Shown: one piece after another, positions 1 through 9,040 of the stretch
How the letters are laid out: the number at the start of each line of letters is the position of its first letter
Numbering within the stretch: the stretch's first letter is position 1
Assembly (NCBI RefSeq): GCF_002583555.1
Contig: NZ_BEGX01000020.1
Location: 1-64,000, forward strand
Source: Pseudonocardia sp. N23
GTDB lineage: Bacteria; Actinomycetota; Actinomycetes; Mycobacteriales; Pseudonocardiaceae
Direction of reading: 5' to 3'
Length of the DNA stretch: 64,000 bases
Notes under the pieces: generated by a model
Told to the model about the DNA's origin: nothing
Databases searched by the model: none
What the model saw: the letters and a program-made list of their open reading frames with translations, nothing else
Position numbers and translations under genes: made by a program

Positions 1-54
1 GCTGTTGCGGACCTCCAGGCGGAGCATCTTGCGACCTTCCGGTGCGATCGTCAC
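1..54 (-). CDS. lipA: Lipoyl synthase LipA, N-terminal end only (runs off left edge)
   Basis: Reading leftwards from a GTG at 54, the first 18 codons give VTIAPEGRKMLRLEVRNS, which matches the conserved start of actinobacterial lipoyl synthase (as I recall it, M. tuberculosis LipA begins with a near-identical stretch ending in LLRLEVRNA). The rest, with the radical-SAM CxxxCxxC cluster, lies outside the window. LipA inserts two sulfurs into the octanoyl group that LipB transfers to E2 and GcvH proteins. A purine-rich GGCAGGG abuts the start codon. lipB lies 3.3 kb upstream on the same strand, so the usual lipB-lipA adjacency is interrupted here. Confidence 0.8.
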   Translation of the reverse strand, partial: MTIAPEGRKMLRLEVRNS

Positions 55-78
55 CCCTGCCACGTTACGCCGCGGACG

Positions 79-1005
79 TCACCGCGGATCGGGCTGCACG
101 CCGGTCGCGACGGCCGTCACGTCCCACAGCCGGCGGGCGAGCCCGGGGTCGTGGGCGGCACCGCTGCGCCGCGCCGGACCGGGCCTCCCGGCGATCTCGA
201 ACGGCCCTCGTGGCCCGATGTAGTCGCCGCCCTCGACCTGCGGAGACGTCGCCGCCGCGAGCTGTGGGAGCACCCCCGTGGCCACCGGCTGGGTGACGAC
301 GGCGTTGATCGGCCGGGCGAGCTTGGCCAGCAGCGGGGACCGCTGCCGCAGGGAGTTGCCCAGCAGCTCCGACTGCGTCGACCCGGGGTGCGCGGCGACG
401 GAGATCACGGGATCGCCCGCCGCGCGCAGCCGTCGGTCCAGCTCGGCGGTGAAGAGCAGGTTCGCGAGCTTCGACGCGCCGTAGCCGGCGGCGGGGGAGT
501 AGCGCCGTCGCTCGAAGGCCAGGTCGTCGGGGTCGAGGCCGCCGCGGTTGTGGGCGATGCTCGACACGGTCACCACCCGGGACGGCTCCTCGGCGGTCCC
601 CGCGGCGCGCAGGGCGGGCATCAGCAGCCACGTCAGGGCCGCCGGGCCGAGATGGTTGGTACCGATCTGGAGCTCGAACCCGTCGACGGTCGATCCCCGC
701 GGTGTGGCCATCACCCCGGCGTTGTTCATCAGGACGTGCAGCCGGTCGCCGGTCCGTTCCCGCACGTCGGCCGCGGCGGCGTGCACCGAGTGGAGGTCGG
801 CGAGGTCGAGGTCGACGAGCTCGACGATCCCGCCCGACTCGGCCCGCACCCGCTCCAGCGCGGCCGCCCCACGTTCCGGGTCGCGCGCGGTCATCAGCAC
901 CCGCGCACCGGCACCGGCGAACGCCACGGCCGACGCGAGACCCAGGCCCGACGTCGCGCCGGTGACGAGGACCGTGCGACCGGTCTGGTCGGGGAGGCTG
1001 ATCAC
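79..1005 (-). CDS. SDR family oxidoreductase (retinol-dehydrogenase-like)
   Basis: This is a 308-residue short-chain dehydrogenase/reductase. The N-terminal Rossmann motif TGATSGLG is near residue 15, the NNAG motif follows in the middle, and the catalytic set is a Ser in VVTVSSIAH followed by YGASK (YxxxK). Length and sequence style fit the classical 'protochlorophyllide reductase/WW-domain-like' SDRs of actinobacteria, which reduce or oxidise small carbonyls or alcohols with NAD(P)(H). The substrate cannot be read from sequence. The start is GTG at 1005, giving the Rossmann fold right at the N-terminus; the ribosome site is weak. It diverges from the LLM oxidoreductase at 1104 across a gap of about 100 bases, so the two may share a promoter region. 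Confidence 0.88.
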   Translation of the reverse strand: MISLPDQTGRTVLVTGATSGLGLASAVAFAGAGARVLMTARDPERGAAALERVRAESGGIVELVDLDLADLHSVHAAAADVRERTGDRLHVLMNNAGVMATPRGSTVDGFELQIGTNHLGPAALTWLLMPALRAAGTAEEPSRVVTVSSIAHNRGGLDPDDLAFERRRYSPAAGYGASKLANLLFTAELDRRLRAAGDPVISVAAHPGSTQSELLGNSLRQRSPLLAKLARPINAVVTQPVATGVLPQLAAATSPQVEGGDYIGPRGPFEIAGRPGPARRSGAAHDPGLARRLWDVTAVATGVQPDPR

Positions 1006-1103
1006 GACGCCGACCGTAGCCCGCCGCTCACAGCGCTCGTGCTGCGTCCCCGGTCGTCGTCCGGGTCCGGCGGGCGGCGGCGGACGGGGATAGCGTTGGC
1101 GAC

Positions 1104-2039
1104 GTGGACTTCCGGATCTTCACCGAGCCCCAGCAGGGCGCCCACTACGACGACCTGCTGCGCCTGGCGCGGTCCGCCGAGGACGCGGGCTACGACGCCT
1201 TCTTCCGTTCCGACCACTATCTCGTCATGGGCGATGCCAGCGGCGAGCCCGGCCCCACCGACGCCTGGATCACCCTCGCGGGCCTCGCCCGCGACACCAG
1301 CCGCATCCGGCTGGGGACCCTCGTCAACGCCGCGACGTTCCGGCTCCCCGGCCCGCTCGCGATCTCCGTCTCGCAGGTCGACCAGATGTCGGGAGGCCGC
1401 GTCGAGCTCGGTATCGGGGCGGGCTGGTTCGAGGCCGAGCACGCTGCTTACGGGATCCCGTTCCCGCCGCTGCGCGAGCGGTTCGACCGGCTCGAGGAAC
1501 AGCTGGCGATCATCACCGGTCTGTGGGCGACGTTGCCCGGTGACCGTTTCGAGTTCAGCGGTACGCACTTCACGGTCACCGACTCGCCCGCGATGCCCAA
1601 GCCCGTGCAGCAGCCGCGGCCGCCGGTCATCGTCGGCGGGCGCGGCCCGAAGCGCACCCCGATGCTGGCCGCCCGCTACGTCGACGAGTTCAACCTCGCC
1701 TTCGCCCCACCCGAGCAGGTCGTGACGCAGTTCGACCGCGTCGCCGCCGCCTGCGGCGACATCGGCCGCGACCCGCGCGAGCTGGTGTACTCCGTCGCCC
1801 AGACCCTCGTCCTCGGCCGTGACGACGACGAGGTCGCGCGCCGCGCGATCACGATCGGCCGCGAGGTCGACCAGGTCCGGGCCGAGGGTCTGGCCGGCAC
1901 CCCGGGCGAGGTCGTCGACCGTATCGGGGCGCTGCGCGACAAGACCGGGATCACCCGTCTCTACCTGCAGATCCTCGACATCGACGACCTCGACCACGTC
2001 GAGCTGTTCGCCTCGGAGGTGGCCCCGCAGCTCGGCTGA
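1104..2039 (+). CDS. LLM class F420-dependent oxidoreductase
   Basis: This 311-residue protein belongs to the luciferase-like monooxygenase superfamily (TIM barrel), F420-dependent branch. Visible hallmarks are the FFRSDHYLVMG segment near residue 35, the GIGAGWFEAEHAAYG block near residue 100 and PPVIVGGRGPKRTPMLAARY near residue 172, all typical of the TIGR03560-like family. Such enzymes transfer hydride between reduced coenzyme F420 and an organic substrate; the substrate is unknown. The start is a GTG placing VDFRIF at the N-terminus. It ends just before a decayed gene on the opposite strand and is part of the segment that separates lipA from lipB. Confidence 0.88.
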   Translation: MDFRIFTEPQQGAHYDDLLRLARSAEDAGYDAFFRSDHYLVMGDASGEPGPTDAWITLAGLARDTSRIRLGTLVNAATFRLPGPLAISVSQVDQMSGGRVELGIGAGWFEAEHAAYGIPFPPLRERFDRLEEQLAIITGLWATLPGDRFEFSGTHFTVTDSPAMPKPVQQPRPPVIVGGRGPKRTPMLAARYVDEFNLAFAPPEQVVTQFDRVAAACGDIGRDPRELVYSVAQTLVLGRDDDEVARRAITIGREVDQVRAEGLAGTPGEVVDRIGALRDKTGITRLYLQILDIDDLDHVELFASEVAPQLG

Positions 2040-2361
2040 ACGGGCGTCCCGCCACCGCGGTGAGCCGGGCGGCCGCGGCGTCGTCGAGCAGCTCCGCGCG
2101 ATCTCCGCGGCCCGCGGTGGCTCGTAGCGGCCGGTGCCGATCGCGGCGTGCAGCGTGGGGAGATGGCGTGCCTGCCCCGCCGGCGCACCCGGCCACCGAC
2201 GGACCGCGGCGTCGAACTGGCCGGGGGTCGGTCGGGGTGGGGCCTGGCCGGACGGCGGCTGCGCGGCGACGATGCGGCGGTTGGTCCGGTGCACGCGGCG
2301 AGGGCGGCGGTGCCCGCCGGCCCGGCCGCCGCACCGAGGAAACGCCCGCGGGTCAGGTGCA
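2040..2361 (-). pseudogene. Frameshifted Tat-type lipoprotein relic
   Basis: On the minus strand a convincing gene start exists: GGAGG seven bases or so before an ATG at 2361, then MHLTRGRFLGAAAG and a hydrophobic stretch ending in the lipobox LAAC. This looks like a Tat signal (RGRFLG) joined to a lipoprotein cleavage site. The coding signal then changes frame: TPGQFDAAVRRWPG and TGRYEPPRAAEIAR read well in a second frame and AELLDDAAAARLTAVAG in a third, with GC-rich third positions in each. No single frame carries the whole protein, so I read it as a gene broken by at least two frameshifts, or less likely by sequencing errors. The original function is not recognisable. Confidence 0.45.
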
Positions 2362-2486
2362 TCGTTCCTCCGCGGAATCCGATCTTCGACGCACCGTATG
2401 CGGCAGATGTGCGTTTCGCAGGACGGACACGGTGACCCCGTTCGGGGGCTGGGGCGACGTCCGGGGAAGGCGTACGTTCGGCCGCT

Positions 2487-3188
2487 ATGACGGCAACGAC
2501 GCCTCCGACGTCCGGTGTGGAGTCCGCGATCCGCGGTGTGTGGTGGCTCGTGCTGCTGAGAGGCGTCCTCGCGATCCTCTTCGGACTCGTCCTGCTGTTC
2601 ACACCCGGCACCGCGCTGCTCGCGCTCGTCCTGGTGTTCGGTGTCTACGCGGTGCTCGACGGGGTCACGGCCGTCGTCGCCGGTATCCGGCACCGCTCCG
2701 AGGACAACCACTGGGGCTGGCACGTCGTCCAGGGCGTGATCTCGGTGATCGCGGGTGTCCTCGCCTTCGCGTGGCCCGGCGTCACGGTGCTCGCGATCCT
2801 CTTCGTCATCGCGTTCTGGAGCATCGTCAACGGCATCGCGGAAGTCTCCGAGTCGCTGGCCATGCGCCGCAACGGGTCCTCGACGTGGGGCTGGATGCTC
2901 GCCGCCGGCATCCTGAGCGTCGTCTTCGGCATCCTGCTGGTCGTGCAGCCCGGCGCGGGGCTGGTCACGCTGCTGTGGATCGCCGGGATCTGGGCGCTCG
3001 TCTTCGGTGTGGTGGTCGTCGTGTGGGCGTTCCGGCTGCGCTCGGCGATCGATGCCGCGGCGGGCCCTGCTCCCGGCGCTCCGGCCGGTACCCCGCCCGC
3101 CGCGCATGGCGTGACGCCGGACGGGGCAGGGGCGCCCGGAGCGGCGGCGCCGCAGGACGTCCCACCGCCGAGCAGCAACGAGCGGTGA
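2487..3188 (+). CDS. HdeD/DUF308 family membrane protein
   Basis: The 233-residue product has about six hydrophobic helices in three similar hairpins (for example VWWLVLLRGVLAILFGLVLL near residue 20, then an AWPGVTVLAILFVIAFW block near residue 95), the pattern of the DUF308 family named after E. coli acid-resistance protein HdeD. The last 45 residues are a Pro/Ala/Gly-rich cytoplasmic-looking tail. In actinobacteria these proteins are common, often in several copies, and their role is unproven. No Shine-Dalgarno is well placed before the ATG; TACGTT about 10 bases upstream could be a -10 box of a leaderless transcript. It lies in the segment inserted between lipB and lipA. Confidence 0.85.
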   Translation: MTATTPPTSGVESAIRGVWWLVLLRGVLAILFGLVLLFTPGTALLALVLVFGVYAVLDGVTAVVAGIRHRSEDNHWGWHVVQGVISVIAGVLAFAWPGVTVLAILFVIAFWSIVNGIAEVSESLAMRRNGSSTWGWMLAAGILSVVFGILLVVQPGAGLVTLLWIAGIWALVFGVVVVVWAFRLRSAIDAAAGPAPGAPAGTPPAAHGVTPDGAGAPGAAAPQDVPPPSSNER

Positions 3189-3362
3189 CCGGCCGGTGCC
3201 CGCGCCTCGACGCCGAACGTGTCGTGAGCGCTCCCGGGCAGCGCTGGTGACACGGCTGGATCGCGGACGCCGTGGCGAGCGTGCCGTCAGCGCGTGCGCC
3301 CGGCTCTCGCTGCACGTCCGGCGGCCCTGAGCGCCTGCGGGCAGCCGCGCCCTCGGTGGCGG

Positions 3363-4136
3363 TCAGCGCAGGCGGGGGTCCAGGCGCAGGTCGAGGCCCG
3401 CGGGGGTGGTGGGGCGTTCCACGGCGTGGTCCGTGACGCCCAGTGTGCCCTCGAGTGCGGCGAGCACCGCGTCGCGGGCGGCGTCGCGGACCTCCTCGAC
3501 CGTCACCTCGCGACCCAGCTCCAGGCTCAGCGACGTCACCCCGGCGTCGGTGATGCCGCAGGGGACGATCCTGCCGAACGAGGAGAGGTCGGCGTCGCAG
3601 TTGAGCGAGAAGCCGTGCAGCGTCACCCCGCCCTGGACGCGGACACCGATCGCTGCGACCTTGCGCTCCGGGCGCGTGGCGTCGGCGGGCAGCCAGACGC
3701 CGCTGCGGCCCGCGACCCGGCCCGCGGTGGTGAGACCGAGGTCGTGACAGACCTTGATCAGGGCTTCCTCGACGCGACGCACGTAGTCGACGACGTCGAG
3801 CGGCTCCGCCAGCCCGATGATCGGGTAGCCGACGAGCTGGCCCGGCCCGTGCCAGGTGATGAGCCCGCCGCGGTCGACGTCGACGACGGGGGTGCCGTCG
3901 GTCGGCCGGTCGGACGGGCGGGTGCGCTTGCCCGCGGTGTACACCGACGGGTGCTGCAGCAGCATGAGGACGTCGGGGCCGCCGTCGCGTCGCGCCTGCG
4001 CGTGCGCGCGCTGCCGCTCCCACGCCTCGACGTAGTCGATCAGCTCGATGACCTCGATCTCGACCGGCCCGGTGGCGGTGCGGGCACGGCGGGTGTCGGT
4101 GGGAGCCGGACGCTCCGAGGTCACGGTGTCGGACAT
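3363..4136 (-). CDS. lipB: Lipoyl(octanoyl) transferase LipB
   Basis: LipB moves octanoate from acyl carrier protein to the lipoyl domains of 2-oxoacid dehydrogenase E2 subunits and GcvH, the first step of lipoate synthesis. The family motifs are present: [30 protein letters not shown], the catalytic lysine in [10 protein letters not shown] and the thioester cysteine in [10 protein letters not shown]. The 257-residue length includes roughly 20 extra N-terminal residues. I chose ATG 4136 ([10 protein letters not shown]) because GGTGGAG sits at proper spacing, rather than a longer reading. The adjacent TIGR01777 and E2 genes upstream on the same strand repeat the mycobacterial order Rv2215-Rv2217. 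LipA, the next enzyme, is displaced 3.3 kb downstream. Confidence 0.95.
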   Translation of the reverse strand: MSDTVTSERPAPTDTRRARTATGPVEIEVIELIDYVEAWERQRAHAQARRDGGPDVLMLLQHPSVYTAGKRTRPSDRPTDGTPVVDVDRGGLITWHGPGQLVGYPIIGLAEPLDVVDYVRRVEEALIKVCHDLGLTTAGRVAGRSGVWLPADATRPERKVAAIGVRVQGGVTLHGFSLNCDADLSSFGRIVPCGITDAGVTSLSLELGREVTVEEVRDAARDAVLAALEGTLGVTDHAVERPTTPAGLDLRLDPRLR

Positions 4137-4188
4137 GGCTCCACCGTACGTCAGCACGACCGCTGGTCGGGCCGCCGGTGGACGGGGC

Positions 4189-5073
4189 TCACACAGCCGC
4201 GGCGAGGGCTTCGGCGACGGTGTTGTGCCGGTGCTGGTACCCGGCGTCGATCAACGCCGTCGGCACCGCGCGCTGCCCGAACAGCAGCATCTCCTCGCCC
4301 ATCTCACCGAGCACGGCCTTGACCGCGAACGCCGGCACGGCGAAAGGCGCCGGGCGGCCCAGGGCGGTGGCGAGTGCCCGCGTCATCTCCCGGTTGGTGA
4401 CGGGTGTCGGCCCGGTGACGTTGACCGGCCCGGACAGCTCGGGGTGTTCCACGGCGAACCTGATGGCGCCGACCTCGTCGTCGAGGGAGACCCACGACAT
4501 GTACTGGCGGCCGGTGCCGAGCCGGGCGCCGAGGCAGAGCTTCCACACGACCTTCATCGGGCCGAGCAGCCCGCCCGCGGGGGAGAGGACGAGCCCGGTG
4601 CGGAGCAGGACGACGCGGGCCCCGGCGTCGGCGGCCGGTGCGGTGGCGGCCTCCCAGTCGCGGCAGACGTCGGCCAGGAACCCCTGCCCGGACGGTGCCG
4701 ACTCGCTGAGCGGGCGGTCGCCGGCGTCGCCGTAGTAGCCGACGGCCGAGCCGCTGACGAGCGTCGGCACCCCGTGCTCGGCGACGGCGCGGGCGACGAC
4801 CTCGGTGGGGACGTTGCGGCTGTCGCGGACGGCCTGCTTGCGCGAGCCGCTCCACGGGCGGTCGCCGATGCCGACGCCGCCCAGGCTGACGACGGCGTCG
4901 ACCCCGTCGAAGGTGCCGTCGTCGATCCGGCCCGCGGGAGGGTCCCAGCCGCGTTCGTCGGGAGCGGCCGGGGTCCGGCGCACGAGCCGGATTACGTCGT
5001 GCCCGGCCGCGCGCAGGGCGGCGACCAGGCTGGTACCGATGAGACCGGACGAACCGGCGACGACGACGCGCAC
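4189..5073 (-). CDS. TIGR01777 family NAD(P)-binding epimerase
   Basis: This is an extended-SDR-like protein of 294 residues. It begins with the nucleotide-binding motif [11 protein letters not shown] and carries the family signature segments [25 protein letters not shown] and [16 protein letters not shown], followed by the C-terminal DUF1731-like end ([18 protein letters not shown]). TIGR01777 proteins (E. coli YfcH, M. tuberculosis Rv2216) are widespread but their substrate is unknown. I place the start at GTG 5073 because AAGGA lies eight bases upstream and the Rossmann motif then begins at once; the longer frame upstream lacks family similarity. It follows sucB after a strong terminator hairpin, so it is probably transcribed separately with lipB. 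Confidence 0.88.
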   Translation of the reverse strand: MRVVVAGSSGLIGTSLVAALRAAGHDVIRLVRRTPAAPDERGWDPPAGRIDDGTFDGVDAVVSLGGVGIGDRPWSGSRKQAVRDSRNVPTEVVARAVAEHGVPTLVSGSAVGYYGDAGDRPLSESAPSGQGFLADVCRDWEAATAPAADAGARVVLLRTGLVLSPAGGLLGPMKVVWKLCLGARLGTGRQYMSWVSLDDEVGAIRFAVEHPELSGPVNVTGPTPVTNREMTRALATALGRPAPFAVPAFAVKAVLGEMGEEMLLFGQRAVPTALIDAGYQHRHNTVAEALAAAV

Positions 5074-5115
5074 GACCGTGATCCTTCCCGAGCCCGCCTC
5101 CGCCCGCGACCGGAG

Positions 5116-5147
5116 CGGTCCGGCGGCCGGTGAGGGCCGCCGGACCG
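5116..5147 (-). terminator. Terminator hairpin after sucB
   Basis: A perfect 13-bp stem (CGGTCCGGCGGCC pairing with its complement) closes a six-base GGTGAG loop, nine bases past the sucB stop codon. There is no T run, as is usual in this GC-rich genome. It separates the sucB transcript from the TIGR01777-lipB pair. Confidence 0.75.
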
Positions 5148-5155
5148 TCCCGGTG

Positions 5156-7042
5156 CTACAGACCGAGCTCGGACTCGAACGCGCCTTCTTCGAGGCGGGC
5201 CCTGATCGCGCTGACGAACCGGCCGGCGTCCGCACCGTCGACGAGGCGGTGGTCGTAGGTCAGCGGCAGGTAGCACACCGACCGGACGGCGATGACGTCC
5301 TCACCGTCGGCGCCGGCGATGACCTTGGGCTCCTTGACGATCGCGCCGGTGCCGAGGATCGCGACCTGCGGCTGGTTGATGATCGGCGTGTCGAAGAGGG
5401 CGCCCGCGCTGCCGATGTTGGTGATCGTGAACGTGCCACCGGAGAGCTCGTCGGGACCGATCTTGCCGGCCCGGGTGCGGGCCGCCATGTCGGCGATCTT
5501 GCGGGCCAGGCCCGCGATGTTGAGCTCCTCGGCGTTCTTGATCACCGGGACGAGCAGGCCGCGGGGGGTGTCGACCGCGATCGCCAGGTGCACGGCGCCG
5601 TGGTAGGTCACCTCCTTGGTCTCCTCGTTGATCGACGCGTTGACCTGCGGGAACGCCCGCAGGGCCTCGACGGTCGCCTTGGCGAAGAACGGCAGGTAGG
5701 TGAGCTTCACGCCCTCGCGGGCCTCGAACTCGGCCTTGGCGCGGGCGCGCAGGCGCGCGACGCGGGTGACGTCGACCTCCTGCACCGTGGTCAGCTGCGC
5801 CGAGACGGCGAGCGACTCGCGCATGCGCTGCGCGATGACCTGCCGAAGGCGCGGCATCTTGACGGTGCTGCCGGGCTGCGGGGCGCTGTCGGCGCGCTGG
5901 GGCACCGCAGCCGGGGCCCGCGGTGCGGCGGCGGGCTGGGCTGCAGCGGCCGGCTGGGCGGCCGCGGGCTCGGCGGCAGGAGCGGCGGGGGCCGCCTTCT
6001 CGGCCGCGGCGAGCACGTCCTGCTTGCGGATGCGGCCACCGACGCCGCTGCCCTGCAGTCCGTCGAGGTCGACGCCGTGCTCGGCCGCGAGCTTGCGCAC
6101 CAGCGGCGTGACGTAGGGGAGGCGGTCGGAGCCGCCCTCGCCGCCACCGTCGCCGTTGCTGCTCGCGGCGGCCGGCTCGGGCCGCGCGGCGGGCTTCTCC
6201 GGCTCCGGCGCCTTCTCCTCGGCGGCGGGCTCGGGAGCCTTCTCCGGGGCCTTCCCGGCCGCCGGCTCGGGTGCCTTCTCCGGGGCCTTCTCCGCGGCCG
6301 GCTCGGGTGCGGACTCCTGCTGCTGCGGAGCGGCGGAACCGTCGCCGATCACGGCGAGCTTGGCGCCGACCTCGACGGTCTCGTCCTCGCCGACCGTGAT
6401 CTCCAGCAGCGTCCCCGCGAGCGGCGAGGGGATCTCGGTGTCGACCTTGTCGGTGGAGATCTCGAGCAGCGGCTCGTCGATCTCGACGCTGTCGCCGACC
6501 TGCTTGAGCCAGCGCGTGACGGTGCCCTCGGTGACGCTCTCGCCCAGCTCGGGCATCGTCACCGGCGACCCGCCGCCGGACCCCGAGGAACCGGACCCCG
6601 AGGAACCGGACCCCGACGACCCGGCGTCGGACGACCCGGACGACGCCGCGGCGGGCTCCGGCTCCGACTGCGCGGGCTCCTCCGCGGCGGGCTCCTCCAC
6701 GGCGGGCTGCGGCTCGGCCTGCTCGGCGGGCTCCTCGGACGACTCCGAGGACTCCGCGGACCCCGAGCCGGAGTCGGACGCGCCCGAGTCGCCGGCCGCC
6801 TCGCCGGCGTCGCCGATCACGGCGAGCTCACCACCGACCTCGACGGTCTCGTCCTCGCCGGCGACGATGCGCTGCAGCACACCGGCAGCGGGGGACGGGA
6901 TCTCGGTGTCGACCTTGTCCGTCGACACCTCCAGCAATGGCTCGTCGACCTCGACCTGGTCGCCCTCCTGCTTGAGCCACCGGGTGACCGTGCCTTCGGT
7001 GACGCTCTCACCGAGAGCGGGCATCTGGACTGAGAACGCCAT
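5156..7042 (-). CDS. sucB: 2-oxoacid dehydrogenase E2, dihydrolipoamide acyltransferase (two lipoyl domains)
   Basis: The 628-residue E2 core subunit carries two lipoyl domains, residues 1-77 and about 160-233, each with the lipoylated lysine in STDKVDTE (K43 and K199). Between and after them run long Ala/Pro/Glu/Ser-rich swinging linkers. A peripheral subunit-binding domain ([20 protein letters not shown]) spans about 309-345, and the acyltransferase domain about 392-628 ends with [11 protein letters not shown], giving catalytic H598 and D602. Actinobacterial members are called SucB (TIGR02927) or DlaT; in mycobacteria the protein is the pyruvate dehydrogenase E2 and also serves peroxide defence. 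The lpdA gene just upstream encodes its E3 partner, and lipB downstream supplies the cofactor. Confidence 0.95.
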   Translation of the reverse strand: MAFSVQMPALGESVTEGTVTRWLKQEGDQVEVDEPLLEVSTDKVDTEIPSPAAGVLQRIVAGEDETVEVGGELAVIGDAGEAAGDSGASDSGSGSAESSESSEEPAEQAEPQPAVEEPAAEEPAQSEPEPAAASSGSSDAGSSGSGSSGSGSSGSGGGSPVTMPELGESVTEGTVTRWLKQVGDSVEIDEPLLEISTDKVDTEIPSPLAGTLLEITVGEDETVEVGAKLAVIGDGSAAPQQQESAPEPAAEKAPEKAPEPAAGKAPEKAPEPAAEEKAPEPEKPAARPEPAAASSNGDGGGEGGSDRLPYVTPLVRKLAAEHGVDLDGLQGSGVGGRIRKQDVLAAAEKAAPAAPAAEPAAAQPAAAAQPAAAPRAPAAVPQRADSAPQPGSTVKMPRLRQVIAQRMRESLAVSAQLTTVQEVDVTRVARLRARAKAEFEAREGVKLTYLPFFAKATVEALRAFPQVNASINEETKEVTYHGAVHLAIAVDTPRGLLVPVIKNAEELNIAGLARKIADMAARTRAGKIGPDELSGGTFTITNIGSAGALFDTPIINQPQVAILGTGAIVKEPKVIAGADGEDVIAVRSVCYLPLTYDHRLVDGADAGRFVSAIRARLEEGAFESELGL

Positions 7043-7099
7043 GGCTGGTCGGAGCTCCTTCGCTGTGCTTCGCGTTGTGGGCGTGTGTGGGGGCGGCCG

Positions 7100-8482
7100 T
7101 CAGCCGTGGGTGTGCAACGGCTTGCCGGCGAGAGCGAGGTGTGCCTCGCCCAGCGCCTCGTTCTGGGTCGGGTGGGCGTGGATCAGGGCGGCGACGTCGT
7201 CGGCGGAGGCGTCCCAGTTGTAGATCAGCTGCGCCTCGCCGATGAGCTCGCCGACGCGGGCGCCGACCATGTGCAGACCGACGACCGGGCCCGGAGTCCC
7301 CTCGGCGCCGGCCTTGACCAGCTTGATCGCACCCGAGGTCTGAAGGATCTGGGACTTGCCGTTGCCGCCGAGGTCGTAGGTCAGCGTCTGGATCTCGCCG
7401 TGCTTCTCGCGGGCCTGCTCCTCGGTCAGCCCGACGGAGGCGACCTCCGGCTCGCAGTAGGTGACGCGCGGGATGCCGGCCTCGTCGATGGGCGGCGGGT
7501 TGAGCCCGGCGATGTCCTCGGCGACGAAGATGCCCTGCGCGAAGCCGCGGTGCGCGAGCTGCAGGCCCGGGACGATGTCGCCGACGGCGTAGACGTTCTC
7601 CAGGTTGGTGTGCAGCCGCTCGTCGGTGAGGACGAACCCGCGCTCCATCGTCACGCCGGCCTCCTCGTAGCCGTGTCCGGTGGTGTTCGGGCCGCGGCCG
7701 ACGGCGACGAGCAGCAGGTCGGCCTCGATCTCCTCACCGGACTCGAGGCTGACGGTCACACCGTTGTCGTCCTGCTTGGCGCCGGTGAACCGGACGCCGG
7801 TCTTGAAGGCGATCTTGCGCTTGCGGAAGGCGCGCTCGAGCAGCTTGGAGGCGAAGGCGTCCTCGTTGGGGACGAGCCGTGGCAGGGCCTCGACGACCGT
7901 GACGTCGGCTCCGAAGGAACGCCAGACGCTGGCGAGCTCGACGCCGATCACGCCGCCGCCGAGGACGACGACCTTCTTCGGGACCTCCTCCAGGGTCAGC
8001 GCCTGGTCGGAGGTGATGATCCGGCCGCCGATCTCGAGGTCGGGCAGCGAGCGGGCGTAGGAGCCGGTGGCGAGGACGACGTGGCGACCGACGTAGCGCT
8101 CGCCGTCGACGTCGATCGCGTTGGGCGCGACGAACGTGCCGGCGCCCTGCACCAGCTCGATCTTGCGGGACTTCACGAGCCCCTGCAGCCCCTTGTAGAG
8201 ACGGCCGACGACGCCGTCCTTGTAGGAGTTCACGCCCGCCATGTCGATGCCCTCGAACGTGCTGCGCACGCCGATCTTCGCGCCCTCGGCCGCAGCGTCG
8301 GCGACCTCGGCGGCGTGCAGCAGCGCCTTGGTCGGGATGCAGCCGCGGTGCAGGCAGGTGCCTCCGAGCTTGTCCTTCTCGACCAGGACGACGGACATCC
8401 CCAGCTCGGCCGCGCGCAGTGCGCTCGCGTACCCGCCGGATCCGCCACCGAGAATCACCAGGTCGGCGTTGTGCTCGGGCAC
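7100..8482 (-). CDS. lpdA: Dihydrolipoyl dehydrogenase (E3)
   Basis: E3 reoxidises dihydrolipoyl groups on E2 with FAD and NAD+. The 460-residue chain shows the FAD dinucleotide fold VILGGGSGGYASALRAAE, the redox disulfide in GGTCLHRGCIPTKALLHA (C43/C48), the NAD fold VVVLGGGVIGVELASVW, the second FAD motif VYAVGDIVPGLQLAH and the C-terminal active-site pair in AHPTQNEALGEAH (H437, E442). I start it at GTG 8482, preceded by GAGGAGG with nine-base spacing; upstream codons do not look like protein. It is 57 bases upstream of sucB on the same strand, so both are probably one operon. Confidence 0.95.
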   Translation of the reverse strand: MPEHNADLVILGGGSGGYASALRAAELGMSVVLVEKDKLGGTCLHRGCIPTKALLHAAEVADAAAEGAKIGVRSTFEGIDMAGVNSYKDGVVGRLYKGLQGLVKSRKIELVQGAGTFVAPNAIDVDGERYVGRHVVLATGSYARSLPDLEIGGRIITSDQALTLEEVPKKVVVLGGGVIGVELASVWRSFGADVTVVEALPRLVPNEDAFASKLLERAFRKRKIAFKTGVRFTGAKQDDNGVTVSLESGEEIEADLLLVAVGRGPNTTGHGYEEAGVTMERGFVLTDERLHTNLENVYAVGDIVPGLQLAHRGFAQGIFVAEDIAGLNPPPIDEAGIPRVTYCEPEVASVGLTEEQAREKHGEIQTLTYDLGGNGKSQILQTSGAIKLVKAGAEGTPGPVVGLHMVGARVGELIGEAQLIYNWDASADDVAALIHAHPTQNEALGEAHLALAGKPLHTHG

Positions 8483-8685
8483 CGTTGCATTCCTCCTCGA
8501 GGGGCGCGGGCGCGGGTCTCGCGCCGCAGGCGCGCTCATCTTGTCACTCTGCGAGCGGTGTGTGGGGGCAGGCCTTCGGGAGAAAACCGGGCGCGCCGTC
8601 CGTTGGGGGTTCCGAGGGGCGTGACGACGGCGGCGACACCGGCGGGTTCCGTCGGCCTGCCGCCCCACGGGCGGAGGTGGAGGGA

Positions 8686-9036
8686 ATGGGCCTGGTCAGC
8701 AGGTTGCGTCGGGCACGCGGGTCGCGGGCGGACCGTCGGGTGCCCGAGGCCGACGAGGCGCACCTGCGCGCGTGGGCCGCGGCGAACCGCGGAGTCGAGA
8801 TGTTCGTGGAGCCGCGGACGACTGTGACGGACGCGACCGCTGTGATGGTCGCCGCCGACGGCAGCTGGACGCGGCGGCGCATCGGTGGGCCGGAGGGGGC
8901 CCGGAAGCTCGCGCGCTCGCTGCGGATCCCCGTCTACGACGTGCAGATCGTCGGCTACCCGCAGCGCATGCGCGACCACGACGCCCGCGAGCGGGTACTG
9001 CGGGAGCGTTGCCGTCGTGACGATCTGGAGCGGTGA
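8686..9036 (+). CDS. Conserved actinobacterial small protein (often labelled 'oxidoreductase')
   Basis: This is a basic 116-residue protein with no recognised catalytic motif. The core MFVEPRTTVTDATAVMVAADGSWTRR-type strand pattern followed by IPVYDVQIVGYPQRMRDHD matches a family I recall between lpd and aminopeptidase genes in Pseudonocardiaceae, where it is sometimes labelled 'oxidoreductase' without evidence. The start at ATG 8686 is well supported by GGAGGTGGAGGG directly upstream. It has no signal peptide or membrane segment. It diverges from lpdA and runs convergently into pepA with only four bases between stops. I cannot assign a function. Confidence 0.75.
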   Translation: MGLVSRLRRARGSRADRRVPEADEAHLRAWAAANRGVEMFVEPRTTVTDATAVMVAADGSWTRRRIGGPEGARKLARSLRIPVYDVQIVGYPQRMRDHDARERVLRERCRRDDLER

Positions 9037-9040
9037 GTTC

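Noticed and set aside
5156..7033. Long plus-strand frames opposite sucB rich in Leu/Gly/Arg
   Set aside because: They mirror the Ala/Pro/Glu linkers of E2 and lack start signals.
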